Of a stretch of 64,000 nucleotides of DNA, positions 35,634-45,372 are shown piece after piece (the first letter of the stretch is position 1; each line of letters opens with the position of its first letter). The notes under the pieces are model-generated. The model was given only the letters and a program-made list of their open reading frames with translations, was not told where the DNA came from and searched no databases. Origin of the DNA: Sphingobium sp. KCTC 72723 (GTDB lineage: Bacteria; Pseudomonadota; Alphaproteobacteria; Sphingomonadales; Sphingomonadaceae); assembly GCF_014280435.1 (NCBI RefSeq), contig NZ_CP060388.1, positions 868,001 to 932,000 of the forward strand. The letters are read 5' to 3'. The translations under genes were made by a program, and so were the position numbers.

Positions 35634-37838
35634 ATGTCTCTGTCGGGCCAGATGGTGCCTTCTACTGTAATCGCGGCTGATGCTGACGCATCGCTTACGG
35701 GCAGCCTTTCCGGTACGGAAGGCTATGATCTGATCGGCGTGGATCTGGTCGCAGGCCAGACTTACAGCTTCTCCTACCGTGGCACCGCGACGGGCGGGAT
35801 CGACGATCCCTATCTGGCGCTGTTCGATCCCACATTGGGTTCGGTGCTGGCGGAAGATGATGATGGTGGCGCAGGTCGTGGATCGCTGATCACCTTTACA
35901 GCGGCCACAACGGGGACGCATTATCTCTACGCCACGTCATGGTATACGCTGGGAACCGGCGATCCGTCGCTGGATACCGGCGACTATACCATCGATGTCT
36001 GGTCGCCAGATCCTGCTAAGGACGCGCCCTCCACTTTTGCCGGCGCTGAAACGATTACCCAAGGCACGACCTTTGGCTATCTGGATTCCGGCAGCGACGT
36101 CGACATTTATCGGATCGATGTGACGGCGGGCAATGTCTATTCCTTCACCTATGCTGGCGGCATCGCCGGTTCTGCGGAATTGTCCGCTCCGGCCGAAGGC
36201 GAAAATATCGGTATCGTCTCGATCTACGATGCCGACGGCGCATTGGTCACCGCAGGTGTCAATTACGAAACCGGCGTGAACTTCTTCGCTGAAAATTCCG
36301 GCACCTATTATGTCGAAATTTCGCCCTACGACCCCGGCCTGACCGGCGGATATACGCTCGACGTCGCGGAACTCGACCCGGCGGATTATAACCCGCTGGA
36401 TTCGATCGACTGGCGCAGCGCCGACAATGTGCCATTCGTCGATGTGGGCGGCGTTCCTACCGCCTATGTATATTTCGCGCCTGCCGGTGAAAATTTCGGT
36501 GAAACAGGCGACGATGGCACGACGCCGATGGTCACCTACGGCTGGAAGCAATTCCAGATCAACGGCGTGATGGCTGCGCTGGGCGAATTTGAAGAGATAT
36601 TGGGCGTAAATTACGAGATTACGACCGATGTAACGCAGGCGACGTTCCGACTGGTCACGACGGAATCGACGGAATATGGCGCATATTTCTATCCCCAGGA
36701 TCCCAGCTACGGGACGCAGCAGGGGATTGGCGCCTTCAACCTGCTCAGCGGCGGCTTCTCCTTGCCGGAAAGCCTGCAACCGGGTGGATATTCCTTCGCG
36801 GTCGTCATGCACGAATTCGGCCACGCACATGGTCTGGCCCATCCGCACGACAATGGCGGCGGGTCGGACGTCATGCTGGGCGTGACGGGTTCGGATTCGC
36901 TGGGCATCTACGACCTCAACCAGGGCGTCTACACCGTCATGTCCTATAATGACGGCTGGCAAACCAACCCCGACGGTCCGCAACCCTATACGCGCGCGAC
37001 CATCGGCTATGGCTGGTCGGGCAGCCTCAGCGCGTTCGACATCGCCCAGCTTCAGCTACGCTATGGCGTGCATGAAAATAATATAGGCAATGACGTCTAC
37101 CGGATCGACAATGCCAACAGCAAAGGCACCTTCTACGAAACGATCTGGGACACTGGCGGCACCGACACCATTCTCTACACGGGCAATGCCGACGCGCATA
37201 TCGACCTGCTGGCTGCAACGCTCGACTACACACCCACAGGTGGCGGCGTAGTTTCCTATGCCGAAAGCTTCCATGGCGGCTTTACCATCGCCAATGGTGT
37301 CGTGATCGAAAATGCCACCGGCAGCTATGGCAATGACGAACTGCTGGGTAACAGCGCCGATAACCTGATCAAGGGCAATGGCGGCAACGACACGATATTG
37401 GGTCGTGAAGGCAATGATACGCTGCGGGGCAATGACGGCAACGACACCATCTATGGCGGCGCTGGCGACGACATTCTGGAAGGCGGTGCAAATGTCGACA
37501 TCCTCATTGGCGGGGCCGGTTCCGATCAACTCAACGGCGGCGCGGGCAAGGATATTTTCCGCTTCGACGATGATGATGTCGATGGCAGCCGGGACTATAT
37601 TCTCGACTTCACCAACCGCATCGACATCATCGACCTGAGCGGTATCGACGCGGACCGCAATACAGTGGATGATGATGCCTTCGTCCGCATCGGCAAGGCG
37701 CAATTCAGCGGCACAGCCGGGGAATTGCGTCTGGTCAGCGGCACCCTATATGGCGACACCGACGGGGATGGCGCGGCGGATTTCACGCTCCAGCTCACCG
37801 GAAAATCGCATGTCTTTGTTGAAGACATCATTCTGTAG
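35634..37838 (+). CDS. RTX metalloprotease with PPC domains (M10/serralysin-like)
   Basis: This 734-residue, very acidic protein has no Sec signal. Residues about 15-250 hold two PPC-like beta domains (each around VAGQTYSFSY or VTAGNVYSFTY). The peptidase domain follows with HEFGHAHGLAHPH (zinc His393, His397, His403, Glu394) and the Met-turn YTVMSYND. The C-terminal part has RTX calcium repeats (GNGGNDTILG, GNDGNDTIYG, GGAGDDILEGG, GGAGSDQLNGG) and a type I secretion-like tail ending VEDIIL. Export through a type I system is expected, but no transporter genes are nearby. An in-frame stop at 35604 fixes the start. Confidence 0.9.
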   Translation: MSLSGQMVPSTVIAADADASLTGSLSGTEGYDLIGVDLVAGQTYSFSYRGTATGGIDDPYLALFDPTLGSVLAEDDDGGAGRGSLITFTAATTGTHYLYATSWYTLGTGDPSLDTGDYTIDVWSPDPAKDAPSTFAGAETITQGTTFGYLDSGSDVDIYRIDVTAGNVYSFTYAGGIAGSAELSAPAEGENIGIVSIYDADGALVTAGVNYETGVNFFAENSGTYYVEISPYDPGLTGGYTLDVAELDPADYNPLDSIDWRSADNVPFVDVGGVPTAYVYFAPAGENFGETGDDGTTPMVTYGWKQFQINGVMAALGEFEEILGVNYEITTDVTQATFRLVTTESTEYGAYFYPQDPSYGTQQGIGAFNLLSGGFSLPESLQPGGYSFAVVMHEFGHAHGLAHPHDNGGGSDVMLGVTGSDSLGIYDLNQGVYTVMSYNDGWQTNPDGPQPYTRATIGYGWSGSLSAFDIAQLQLRYGVHENNIGNDVYRIDNANSKGTFYETIWDTGGTDTILYTGNADAHIDLLAATLDYTPTGGGVVSYAESFHGGFTIANGVVIENATGSYGNDELLGNSADNLIKGNGGNDTILGREGNDTLRGNDGNDTIYGGAGDDILEGGANVDILIGGAGSDQLNGGAGKDIFRFDDDDVDGSRDYILDFTNRIDIIDLSGIDADRNTVDDDAFVRIGKAQFSGTAGELRLVSGTLYGDTDGDGAADFTLQLTGKSHVFVEDIIL

Positions 37839-37888
37839 TCGATTGCCGACCTGACGTTAACCTCGCCTGTTCGCGCGGTCGTTCATGG

Positions 37889-37920
37889 CCATCGAAATAT
37901 CTGCGATGATATTTCGGTGG
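37889..37920 (+). terminator. Stem-loop after the metalloprotease gene
   Basis: Positions 37889-37901 pair with 37908-37920 (13 bp, one G-T pair, 6-nt loop), and pairing extends a few bases outward with wobbles. It lies 51 bp after the stop codon. A second small palindrome (GACCCGC/GCGGGTC) follows at about 37929. No T-run is present. Confidence 0.5.
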
Positions 37921-37967
37921 TCATAGGCGACCCGCCGGGCGGGTCTATCGCTATAGTGAATGACTAT

Positions 37968-38055
37968 TGGCGGAAGGGGTGGGATTCGAACCCACGGATG
38001 CTTGCACATCGGCGGTTTTCAAGACCGCTGCAATCGACCACTCTGCCACCCTTCC
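37968..38055 (-). tRNA. tRNA-Ser (anticodon TGA)
   Basis: On the minus strand, the acceptor is GGAAGGG/CCCTTCC with discriminator G and encoded CCA. The anticodon stem is GCGGT/ACCGC-like with loop CTTGAAA, giving anticodon TGA. A long class II variable arm (GATGTGCAAGCATC) and a T arm GTGGG-TTCGAAT-CCCAC are present. All features fit tRNA-Ser. Confidence 0.96.
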
Positions 38056-38188
38056 GTTGCTTGGCTTCCTAGCGCGCCACGCGGACTTTCCAAGCATAAA
38101 AATTCCGGTCGGCCCGCTTCGTCGCCTTCCTGACGCGGCTGTGCCATTTGGGGTTTCATCTGCCGCTTGGCATGTGCCACAAAAGGGC

Positions 38189-39238
38189 ATGGGAGATTCT
38201 TTGCGTATATTTGCCCTTTCGGCGCTGCTGGGCTTGTCCGTCATTTCTGCAACCGCACTCGTTCCAGCGACGGCGCAGGCGCAGGATGGCACGGATTTCC
38301 GCGCCTATCTGGAAAGCCTGCGGCCAAAGGCACGGGCCATGGGCATCAGCGACGCGACGATGGACGGGGTGTTTCCGACACTGACTGCCAATCCCCGCGT
38401 CGTGGCGCTGGACCAGACGCAACCGGGTGGCGGCGCCTATTCGCCGATCCCCAATTTCGAACCCTATCGTCGTCAGCATGTCGACGCCGCGCGCATCGGC
38501 CGGGGCCGCACCGTCTATCAGGCCAATCGCGCCCGGCTGTCGAGGATCGAGGCCGAGACGGGCGTGCCGGAGGAGATCATGGTCGCGATCTTCGGCCATG
38601 AAACCAATTATGGCAGCTATACCGGCGATTTCGACCTGATCCGTTCGCTCGCCACATTGGCGCATGAAGGACGCAGGCGCACTTTGTTTGAGCCGGAATT
38701 GCTGGCCACGCTTAAAATGCTGGACAGCGGCGTGCCACGCAGCCGCCTCGTTGGCAGTTGGGCCGGGGCCACTGGCTATCCCCAATTCCTGCCCAGCGTC
38801 TATCTGCGCATTGCCAAGGATGGCGATGGTGATGGCCGCGCCGACATCTGGACCAGCCAGGCCGATGCGCTGGCATCCATCGCCAATTATTTCGTGCAGG
38901 CCGGGTGGCGACGCGGCCAGCCCTGGGGCGTGGCGGTAAGCGTCCCCGCCGGCCTTGATCGTGCCAGCATCGCGGCGCGCACTACGCCCGCCCGCTGCCC
39001 GCGCGTGTTCAACCGGCACAGCCGCTGGCTGTCGATGGCGGAGTGGCGCAATCTGGGCCTGTTCCCAACTGGTGGCAGCTGGCCGGGCGACAGCGTCATG
39101 GCGACATTGCTGGAACCGGACGGGCCGGGCAAGACGGCCTATCTGCTGACCAGCAATTATCGGGCGATTCTGGATTATAACTGTTCCAATTTCTATGCTT
39201 TATCAGTGGGGTTGCTGGCCGATGCGGTCAAACAATAG
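38189..39238 (+). CDS. Lytic murein transglycosylase, MltB family
   Basis: This is a 349-residue exported peptidoglycan lyase. The signal peptide ends near ATAQAQ (residue about 31). The catalytic region is [13 protein letters not shown], with Glu as the acid/base, followed by [14 protein letters not shown], typical of MltB/SLT_2 proteins. The start 38189 has an AAAAGGG ribosome binding site. The longer frame upstream is translated from the tRNA-Ser antisense and is rejected. rlpA overlaps its 3' end. Confidence 0.93.
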   Translation: MGDSLRIFALSALLGLSVISATALVPATAQAQDGTDFRAYLESLRPKARAMGISDATMDGVFPTLTANPRVVALDQTQPGGGAYSPIPNFEPYRRQHVDAARIGRGRTVYQANRARLSRIEAETGVPEEIMVAIFGHETNYGSYTGDFDLIRSLATLAHEGRRRTLFEPELLATLKMLDSGVPRSRLVGSWAGATGYPQFLPSVYLRIAKDGDGDGRADIWTSQADALASIANYFVQAGWRRGQPWGVAVSVPAGLDRASIAARTTPARCPRVFNRHSRWLSMAEWRNLGLFPTGGSWPGDSVMATLLEPDGPGKTAYLLTSNYRAILDYNCSNFYALSVGLLADAVKQ

Positions 39239-40154
39239 GGGGATGCTGCCGGTTCTGGCCGGGGCAATGACTTTGCTCGTTTCGTGCAGCGGCGGTGAAC
39301 AGCCAGGTGTACCACCGGCACCAGCGCCCATATCGCGGCCCGTGGCGCAGCGTGGCATGGTTGCCGACGATCCGGTAAAGATCGGCGCAGCTTATAAAGT
39401 CGGCGGCACGACCTATACGCCCGAAGACGCGCCCAATTACGACGTTGTCGGCTATGCGGGTTGGTATGGGGAGGAACTGGCGGGCGGGGACACGGCCAAT
39501 GGCGAGGCGTTCGTTCCGTCTGCCATCACTGCCGCGCACCGCACGCTGCCGCTACCCAGCTATGTCGAGGTGACGGCGCTCGACACCGGGCGAACCATCG
39601 TGGTGCGTGTCAACGACCGGGGACCGTTCGCCAACAGCCGTATCATCGACCTGTCGCGTGGAGCGGCGGAACAGTTGGGGCTGATTGGCGCAGGCGCAGC
39701 CCCGGTGCGGGTCCGGCGGGTCAGTCCGCCCGATCAGGAACGTGTGGCGCTGCGCAGCCATGGGCGGGTTGCCGAACGGCTGGAAACGCCGCCTGCGCTG
39801 TTGAAAGCGTTGCGCGAAAAATTGCCCAGGAAGCCTGCGTTTACAGCCGCCGCCCCTGCGCCTGCTACCAAGGCCGTGCCAAAGCCGATGCTACGCGAAA
39901 CATCGCCTCCGCTCGCTGGTTCGGCGCCTGTGCCGATGGCAAAATCCTATGTCGTGCAGGTCGCGGCTTTCTCCTCCCGCGCGCGTGCGCAAACGCTGGC
40001 GACGCGGATCGGCGCGCAGGCGGTCGAGGGTGCCGGGCTGTGGCGCGTGCGCTTTGGTCCCTATCCTACGCAGGATGCCGCGCAGGCAGGCGTGCGTGCT
40101 GCGGCATCCGGGGGCTTTGAGAATGCGCGGATCATGGCTAATGACGCGCCATAG
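39222..40154 (+). CDS. rlpA: Septal ring lytic transglycosylase RlpA-like lipoprotein with SPOR domain
   Basis: This is an envelope lipoprotein of about 310 residues. The lipobox LVSC follows a short hydrophobic stretch; starting at 39222 gives the positively charged lead MRSNNRG that a signal needs, while 39243 would lack it. A double-psi beta-barrel domain follows ([37 protein letters not shown]). The C-terminal SPOR domain ([15 protein letters not shown]) would bind denuded glycan at the septum. It sits between two other peptidoglycan enzymes. Confidence 0.9.
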   Translation: MRSNNRGMLPVLAGAMTLLVSCSGGEQPGVPPAPAPISRPVAQRGMVADDPVKIGAAYKVGGTTYTPEDAPNYDVVGYAGWYGEELAGGDTANGEAFVPSAITAAHRTLPLPSYVEVTALDTGRTIVVRVNDRGPFANSRIIDLSRGAAEQLGLIGAGAAPVRVRRVSPPDQERVALRSHGRVAERLETPPALLKALREKLPRKPAFTAAAPAPATKAVPKPMLRETSPPLAGSAPVPMAKSYVVQVAAFSSRARAQTLATRIGAQAVEGAGLWRVRFGPYPTQDAAQAGVRAAASGGFENARIMANDAP

Positions 40155-40212
40155 GCACGTCGCGGAATCCGCTGATTCCCTCCCGCCGACTTTATCCAGC
40201 AAGGCAGTTTCC

Positions 40213-41376
40213 ATGAAAAAGTCCGTCGCCCTTCTTCTTTTCACCGCTCTGCTGACGCAACCGCTGGTCGCTGCCGCGCCGCCTTATACCAGCGAAGCGC
40301 CGATCGCTTATCTCAAGGATCTCTCGTCCGGCGCTGTGCTGTACAGCAAGGGCGGACAGACCCGGATGCCACCGGCTTCGATGGCGAAGATGATGACGGC
40401 GCATGTCGCTTTCCGCCTGATCCAGAAGGGCGAATTGAAACTGAACACCATGTTCACCGTGCGCCCCGAAACTTGGAAACAATGGCACGGGCCGCAGGCG
40501 GGATCGACCATGTTCCTGTCGGCGGGCGAACAGGTGTCGGTCGAAAATCTGCTGCACGGCATTGTCACTCTGTCCGGCAATGACGCCTGCGTCGTTCTGG
40601 CCGAAGGGATTGCCGGAACCGAGCAGGCATTCGTCGCCGCGATGAATGAGGAAGCCAAGCGGCTTGGCCTGAAGAACAGCCATTTCGGCACCAGCAACGG
40701 CTGGCCCGACGAAGGCGTGACCTATGTGACCGCTGAAGATCTGGCTCATCTGGCGCAGGCGACGGTCGAGGAGACACCGGACCTCTACAAGCGTTTCTAC
40801 GCCACCCGCTCCTTCACCTGGGGCAAGACGATGGGCGGCGCGGATATTCAGCAGGGCAACCGCAATCCGATATTGGGCAAGATCGCCGGGGCCGACGGCC
40901 TCAAGACCGGGCATACCGAGGAAGCCGGGTTCGGCTTTACCGGCTCGGCGGAACAGGACGGCCGCCGTCTGGTCATGGTCGTTGCAGGCCTGACCAGCTT
41001 CAACAGCCGCATCAGCGAATCCGTGCGTTTCATGGACTGGGGCTTCAAGGCGTGGAAAGCGCAGCCTTTGTTCAAAAAGGGTGCCGTCGTCGACACCGCG
41101 CCCGTGCAATTGGGCAGCGCTACGAGCGTATCGCTGGTCGCGCCGCAAAATCTGGCGGTCACCTTGCCCCGGACGGCATCGGCCAATGTGCAGGTGAAGG
41201 TGGTTTATACCGGCCCGATCAAGGCACCCATCGCCAAGGGGCAGAAGATCGCCGATCTGATCGTGTCCACGCCGGACACCCCGCCGCAGGTGATGGCCCT
41301 GGTCGCGGGTGAGGATGTTGCCGAAGCAGGGCTATTTGGTCGGCTTTGGAATGGCCTGAAATCGCTGTTCGGGTGA
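40213..41376 (+). CDS. dacC: D-alanyl-D-alanine carboxypeptidase (PBP5/6 type)
   Basis: This is a 387-residue periplasmic penicillin-binding protein that trims the terminal D-Ala from stem peptides. The signal peptide ends near PLVAAA. The three active-site motifs are present: SMAK (Ser56, Lys59), SGN (in LSGNDACV) and KTG (in GLKTGHTEEAG). A PBP5-like C-terminal domain and an amphipathic tail (FGRLWNGLKSLFG) for membrane attachment complete it. The symbol is by similarity; it could also be called dacA. Its stop overlaps the tmk start. Confidence 0.94.
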   Translation: MKKSVALLLFTALLTQPLVAAAPPYTSEAPIAYLKDLSSGAVLYSKGGQTRMPPASMAKMMTAHVAFRLIQKGELKLNTMFTVRPETWKQWHGPQAGSTMFLSAGEQVSVENLLHGIVTLSGNDACVVLAEGIAGTEQAFVAAMNEEAKRLGLKNSHFGTSNGWPDEGVTYVTAEDLAHLAQATVEETPDLYKRFYATRSFTWGKTMGGADIQQGNRNPILGKIAGADGLKTGHTEEAGFGFTGSAEQDGRRLVMVVAGLTSFNSRISESVRFMDWGFKAWKAQPLFKKGAVVDTAPVQLGSATSVSLVAPQNLAVTLPRTASANVQVKVVYTGPIKAPIAKGQKIADLIVSTPDTPPQVMALVAGEDVAEAGLFGRLWNGLKSLFG

Positions 41377-42014
41377 CGTCTTTGCCGGACTTTGTTGGGC
41401 GGTTCATTACGCTGGAAGGCGGGGAGGGCGCAGGAAAATCCACGCAGCTTCGCGCGCTCGCGACCGTTCTGCGCGCGCACGGGATCGAAGTGGTGGAAAC
41501 GCGCGAGCCGGGCGGGAGCGAAGGGGCGGAAGCTATCCGTGCGCTGCTGCTGACGGGTGGGCAGGATCGCTGGAGTCCCCGCGCCGAAGCGCTGCTGTTC
41601 GCGGCGGCGCGCGCGGATCATGTCGAAAAGACTATCCGCCCTGCTCTGGCGCGCGGCGCGTGGGTGCTGTCCGATCGTTTTCTGGACTCCAGTCGTGCCT
41701 ATCAGGGGCAGGGCGCGCTGACCGATGCCGACATCGTGATGCTGCACCGCATCGGCAGCAACGGCTTCCTGCCCGACCGGACCCTGTTCCTGACGCTGCC
41801 CGAAACCGAAGCGGAAAATCGCACGCGCGCGCGGGATGGCGATGCGACCGACCGGATCGGCGGACGCGACCGCGACTTTCATCGCACGGTGGCCGACGCC
41901 TTTGCACGATTTGCAGCGCAGGAGCCTGAACGGGTGCGCGCCATCGATGCGTCCGGCGCGGCGGCTGACATCACTGACCGGCTGATGGCTGCGCTGGCCG
42001 ACCTGCTGCCATGA
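41373..42014 (+). CDS. tmk: Thymidylate kinase
   Basis: This enzyme phosphorylates dTMP to dTDP. The 213-residue protein has the P-loop GGEGAGKSTQ, the TREPGG motif, LSDRFLDSSRAYQG and the lid region. GTG 41373 overlaps the dacC stop (GTGA), giving the usual length; the TTG further upstream would add residues not seen in the family. holB overlaps its end, forming a dTTP supply/replication pair that is conserved in many bacteria. Confidence 0.96.
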   Translation: MTSLPDFVGRFITLEGGEGAGKSTQLRALATVLRAHGIEVVETREPGGSEGAEAIRALLLTGGQDRWSPRAEALLFAAARADHVEKTIRPALARGAWVLSDRFLDSSRAYQGQGALTDADIVMLHRIGSNGFLPDRTLFLTLPETEAENRTRARDGDATDRIGGRDRDFHRTVADAFARFAAQEPERVRAIDASGAAADITDRLMAALADLLP

Positions 42015-42976
42015 CCATGCCGATCGGCCATGATGTTCAGGCCCGTATGTTGGTTGCCGCCGCAGCGAGCGGGCGGATGCACCATGGCTGGATATTGGCC
42101 GGTCCCAAAGGCATTGGCAAAGGCGGATTTGCCCGTGCGCTGGCGCTGCGCCTGCTGGCCGATGCCGCAGGACCGCCTGTGGACGATGACGGCCTGGCCG
42201 TGCCGGAAAACCACCCGGTTCGCCGCCTGATCGAGGCATCGGCCCATCCCGATTATGCGCAACTTGCGCCGTTGGAAAAGGATGGCGTCACTGCCCGCAA
42301 CATCAGCGTCGATCAGGTGCGCGGGCTTGGTCGGCTGCTGCATTCGGCCCCTTCGCTCTCATCTCGCCGGATCGTGGTGATAGACGCCGCCGACGATCTG
42401 GAACGGGGCGCGGCCAACGCGCTGCTCAAGACGCTGGAGGAACCGCCGACGGACATGGTCTTCCTGCTGGTCAGCCATGCGCCCGGCCGATTGCTTCCCA
42501 CCATCCGCTCCCGTTGCCGCACCCTACGCTTCGATCCGCTGGAGGATGCGGCCATGCGTCAGGTTTTGCGTGCCACCGATGAAACATTGTCGCCCGCTGA
42601 AATCGACGCACTGGTCCGGGCGGGGGAGGGTTCTCCGGGCCGGGCCTTGCGCTATGCCGGGCTGAACCTGGTCGAACTGGAAAGCGCGCTCGTTTCGATC
42701 TCCATCGACGGGGATCCGGGCAATCGCCAGCGGCTGGCACTGGCCAAATCCCTGGCGCTCAAATCGGCACGCCCCCGTTATGAGGCGTTTCTGGAACGCG
42801 CGCCCGCCTTCATCGCCAACGCCGCACGCACGCGCAGCGGCGCAGCATTGGGTGGCGCACTCGACCATTGGGAAGCGGCGCGGCATCTGGCGGGTGGGGC
42901 CATCATTCTGTCACTTGATCCAGCGTCGGTCGTGTTCGAACTTGGGGGGCATGTGGCCGCACTGGCCCGGTCGTGA
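42011..42976 (+). CDS. holB: DNA polymerase III subunit delta'
   Basis: This clamp-loader subunit of 321 residues has the AAA+ fold with a modified P-loop (GPKGIGKGGFA), NALLKTLEEPPTDMVF and SHAPGRLLPTIRSRC, the standard delta' sequence block. The usual zinc-binding cysteines between the P-loop and Walker B are not obvious, as in other sphingomonads I can recall. It overlaps tmk by the ATGA tetranucleotide. Confidence 0.94.
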   Translation: MTMPIGHDVQARMLVAAAASGRMHHGWILAGPKGIGKGGFARALALRLLADAAGPPVDDDGLAVPENHPVRRLIEASAHPDYAQLAPLEKDGVTARNISVDQVRGLGRLLHSAPSLSSRRIVVIDAADDLERGAANALLKTLEEPPTDMVFLLVSHAPGRLLPTIRSRCRTLRFDPLEDAAMRQVLRATDETLSPAEIDALVRAGEGSPGRALRYAGLNLVELESALVSISIDGDPGNRQRLALAKSLALKSARPRYEAFLERAPAFIANAARTRSGAALGGALDHWEAARHLAGGAIILSLDPASVVFELGGHVAALARS

Positions 42977-43030
42977 AATTGTAGCGCTGGGATGTTCCCT
43001 ATGGCTGGAAATCGCTCTAGGGAAGGGCGC

Positions 43031-44593
43031 ATGTCCAAGCCCTACACCATCACCACCGCCATCTCCTACCCCAACGGTCGTCCCCATATCGGCCATGCTT
43101 ATGAAGTGATCGCGACCGATGCGATTGCCCGGTTCCATCGGATGCTGGGCCGCGACGTGTTTTTTCAGACCGGCACTGACGAACATGGGTTGAAGATGGT
43201 GCAGGCCGCGCGCGGTCGCGACATGGAACCGCGCGCGCTGGCCGACGAAATGTCGGGCTATTTCCGGTCGATGAACGAAACGCTGAATATCAGCCATGAC
43301 CGCTTCATCCGCACCAGCGAAACCGCGCATCACAGCGCCAGCCAGGCGATCTGGCAGGCGATGGAGGCGAATGGCGACCTTTATCTGGATCGCTACGAAG
43401 GCTGGTATTCGGTCCGCGACGAAGCCTTTTACGATGAAAAGGAACTGGTCGGCGGGGAAGGCGGGGAAAAACTCTCGCCGCAGGGAACGCCAGTGGAATG
43501 GACGGTCGAGGAAAGCTGGTTCTTCCGCCTGTCCGCCTATCAGGACCGTCTGCTGGCACTCTACGAAAGCCAGCCCGATTTCATTCGCCCCGACAGCCGC
43601 CGCAACGAAATCATGCGTTTTGTCGAAGGCGGCCTGTCGGACCTCAGCATTTCACGCACCAGCTTCGACTGGGGGGTCAAGGTGCCGGGGTCGGACGGCC
43701 ATGTCATGTATGTCTGGGTCGATGCGCTGACCAATTATCTGACCGGCTGCGGCTATCCCGACGATGCGGACCGGATGGCGCGATATTGGGCGGAAGGCGG
43801 CGACATCACGCATATAATCGGCAAAGACATTGTGCGTTTTCATACCGTTTACTGGCCCGCTTTCCTGATGAGCGCGAAGCTGCCCTTGCCCAAACAGATA
43901 TTCGGCCACGGTTTCCTGCTCAACCGGGGCGAAAAAATGTCCAAGTCGGTTGGCAATGTCGCCGACCCGATCGCACTGGCGGAACGATTCGGCGTCGATC
44001 AATTGCGCTATTTCCTGCTGTCCGAAGTCATGTTCGGCAATGACGGCAGCTATAGCGCCGAAGCGATCGTGGCGCGGGCGAACAGCGACCTTGCCAACAG
44101 TTTCGGCAATCTGGCGCAGCGGACATTGAGCTTCATTGCGAAAAATCTGGAAGGCCGCTTGCCGCAACCCGCGCCGCAGGACGTCGATAGCGACCTGCTG
44201 GCCACCATCGCCGAAGCCGCCGCCACATTCCAGACCGCCATGGCCGACCTCGCCCCCTCTGTCGCGATCGAGGCATGGATGCGCGCCGTCTTCGCCTGCA
44301 ACGCCTATATCGACGTGCAGGCGCCCTGGGCGCTGCGCAAAACTGATCCCGCGCGGATGGAAGCGGTGCTGGCAACCCTGTATGAAGCGATCGCCAGCCT
44401 TGCCATCATGATCCAGCCCGTCATTCCGGGCAGCGCCACCGCCTTGCTCGACCATATGGGCGTGGCGGCGGAAGGCCGCACCTACACGCTCATCGGCTCC
44501 GGCTGGTACGCCGCCCTGCGCGCCACCGGCTTCACGCTGAGCGCGCCCAAGCCGCTATTCCCCCGCCTCGAACTCACCGAAGCGGACGGATAA
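43031..44593 (+). CDS. metG: Methionyl-tRNA synthetase
   Basis: This enzyme charges tRNA-Met and initiator tRNA. The 520-residue class I enzyme has PHIGHAYE (HIGH motif), TGTDEHGLK and KMSKSVGNV (KMSKS). It lacks the C-terminal EMAP-like tRNA-binding domain of E. coli MetRS and the zinc-finger cysteines between the halves, as in the short bacterial form. The start 43031 is chosen by family length and the AAGGGCGC stretch just upstream. It is 5 bp from tatD. Confidence 0.96.
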   Translation: MSKPYTITTAISYPNGRPHIGHAYEVIATDAIARFHRMLGRDVFFQTGTDEHGLKMVQAARGRDMEPRALADEMSGYFRSMNETLNISHDRFIRTSETAHHSASQAIWQAMEANGDLYLDRYEGWYSVRDEAFYDEKELVGGEGGEKLSPQGTPVEWTVEESWFFRLSAYQDRLLALYESQPDFIRPDSRRNEIMRFVEGGLSDLSISRTSFDWGVKVPGSDGHVMYVWVDALTNYLTGCGYPDDADRMARYWAEGGDITHIIGKDIVRFHTVYWPAFLMSAKLPLPKQIFGHGFLLNRGEKMSKSVGNVADPIALAERFGVDQLRYFLLSEVMFGNDGSYSAEAIVARANSDLANSFGNLAQRTLSFIAKNLEGRLPQPAPQDVDSDLLATIAEAAATFQTAMADLAPSVAIEAWMRAVFACNAYIDVQAPWALRKTDPARMEAVLATLYEAIASLAIMIQPVIPGSATALLDHMGVAAEGRTYTLIGSGWYAALRATGFTLSAPKPLFPRLELTEADG

Positions 44594-44598
44594 TCGCC

Positions 44599-45372
44599 AT
44601 GCTGATCGACAGCCATTGCCACCTCAATTACAAGGGGTTGATAGAGGATCAGGCCAATGTGCTGGACCGCGCCCGTGCGTCCGGCGTCGGCCTGATGCTC
44701 AACATCGCCACCCGCGAAAGCGAGTGGGACGATGTGCTGGCCACCGCCATCCGCGAACCGGATGTCTGGGCGACGGTTGGCATCCACCCGCATGAAGCCG
44801 ACGAACATCCCCATATCGACACGGCCAAGCTGGTCGATCGCGCCGCCCATCCGCGTGTCGTGGGCATCGGCGAAACTGGCCTCGACTATTATTACGACCA
44901 TAGCGACCGTGAGCGGCAGCAGGGCAGCTTTCGCTCCCACATCGTTGCGTCGCGGGAAACCGGCCTGCCGCTGATCGTCCACACCCGCGATGCGGAAGAG
45001 GATACGCTGGCGATCATGCGGGACGAGATGGGGAAGGGCGCTTATACCGGCGTCATCCACTGCTTCACCGCCAGCGGCGCCTTTGCCGACGCGGCGATGG
45101 ACCTTGGCTTCTACATCAGTATATCGGGCATCGTGACGTTCAAGAGCGCGAAGGATTTGCAGGAAACGGCGGCGCGACTGCCGCTCGACCGTCTGCTGGT
45201 CGAAACGGACTCGCCCTTCCTCGCGCCGGTGCCGCACCGTGGCCGCCCGTGCGAACCGGCCTTCGTCGCGGACACCGCGCGGTTTCTGGCGAACCTGCGC
45301 GGCGAGAGGCTGGAGGATTTGGCGGCGGCCACGTCTGCCAATTTCCGCGCGCTGTTCACTAAGGCCGCATGA
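44599..45372 (+). CDS. TatD-family metal-dependent hydrolase
   Basis: This 257-residue protein has DSHCHLNYKG (metal His), GIHPHEA, GETGLDYYYD, HTRDAEEDT and ETDSPFLAPVPHRG, which define TatD deoxyribonucleases. Members act as DNases or D-aminoacyl-tRNA-type hydrolases; the exact role is not settled. It is directly after metG and overlaps the MBL-fold gene (ATGA), a common arrangement. Confidence 0.95.
   Translation: MLIDSHCHLNYKGLIEDQANVLDRARASGVGLMLNIATRESEWDDVLATAIREPDVWATVGIHPHEADEHPHIDTAKLVDRAAHPRVVGIGETGLDYYYDHSDRERQQGSFRSHIVASRETGLPLIVHTRDAEEDTLAIMRDEMGKGAYTGVIHCFTASGAFADAAMDLGFYISISGIVTFKSAKDLQETAARLPLDRLLVETDSPFLAPVPHRGRPCEPAFVADTARFLANLRGERLEDLAAATSANFRALFTKAA

Noticed and set aside
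37967..38188. N-terminal extension of the lytic transglycosylase frame (AEGVGFEPTDACTSAVFKT)
   Set aside because: This peptide is the well-known false translation of the strand opposite a tRNA-Ser gene; the real start with signal peptide is 38189.
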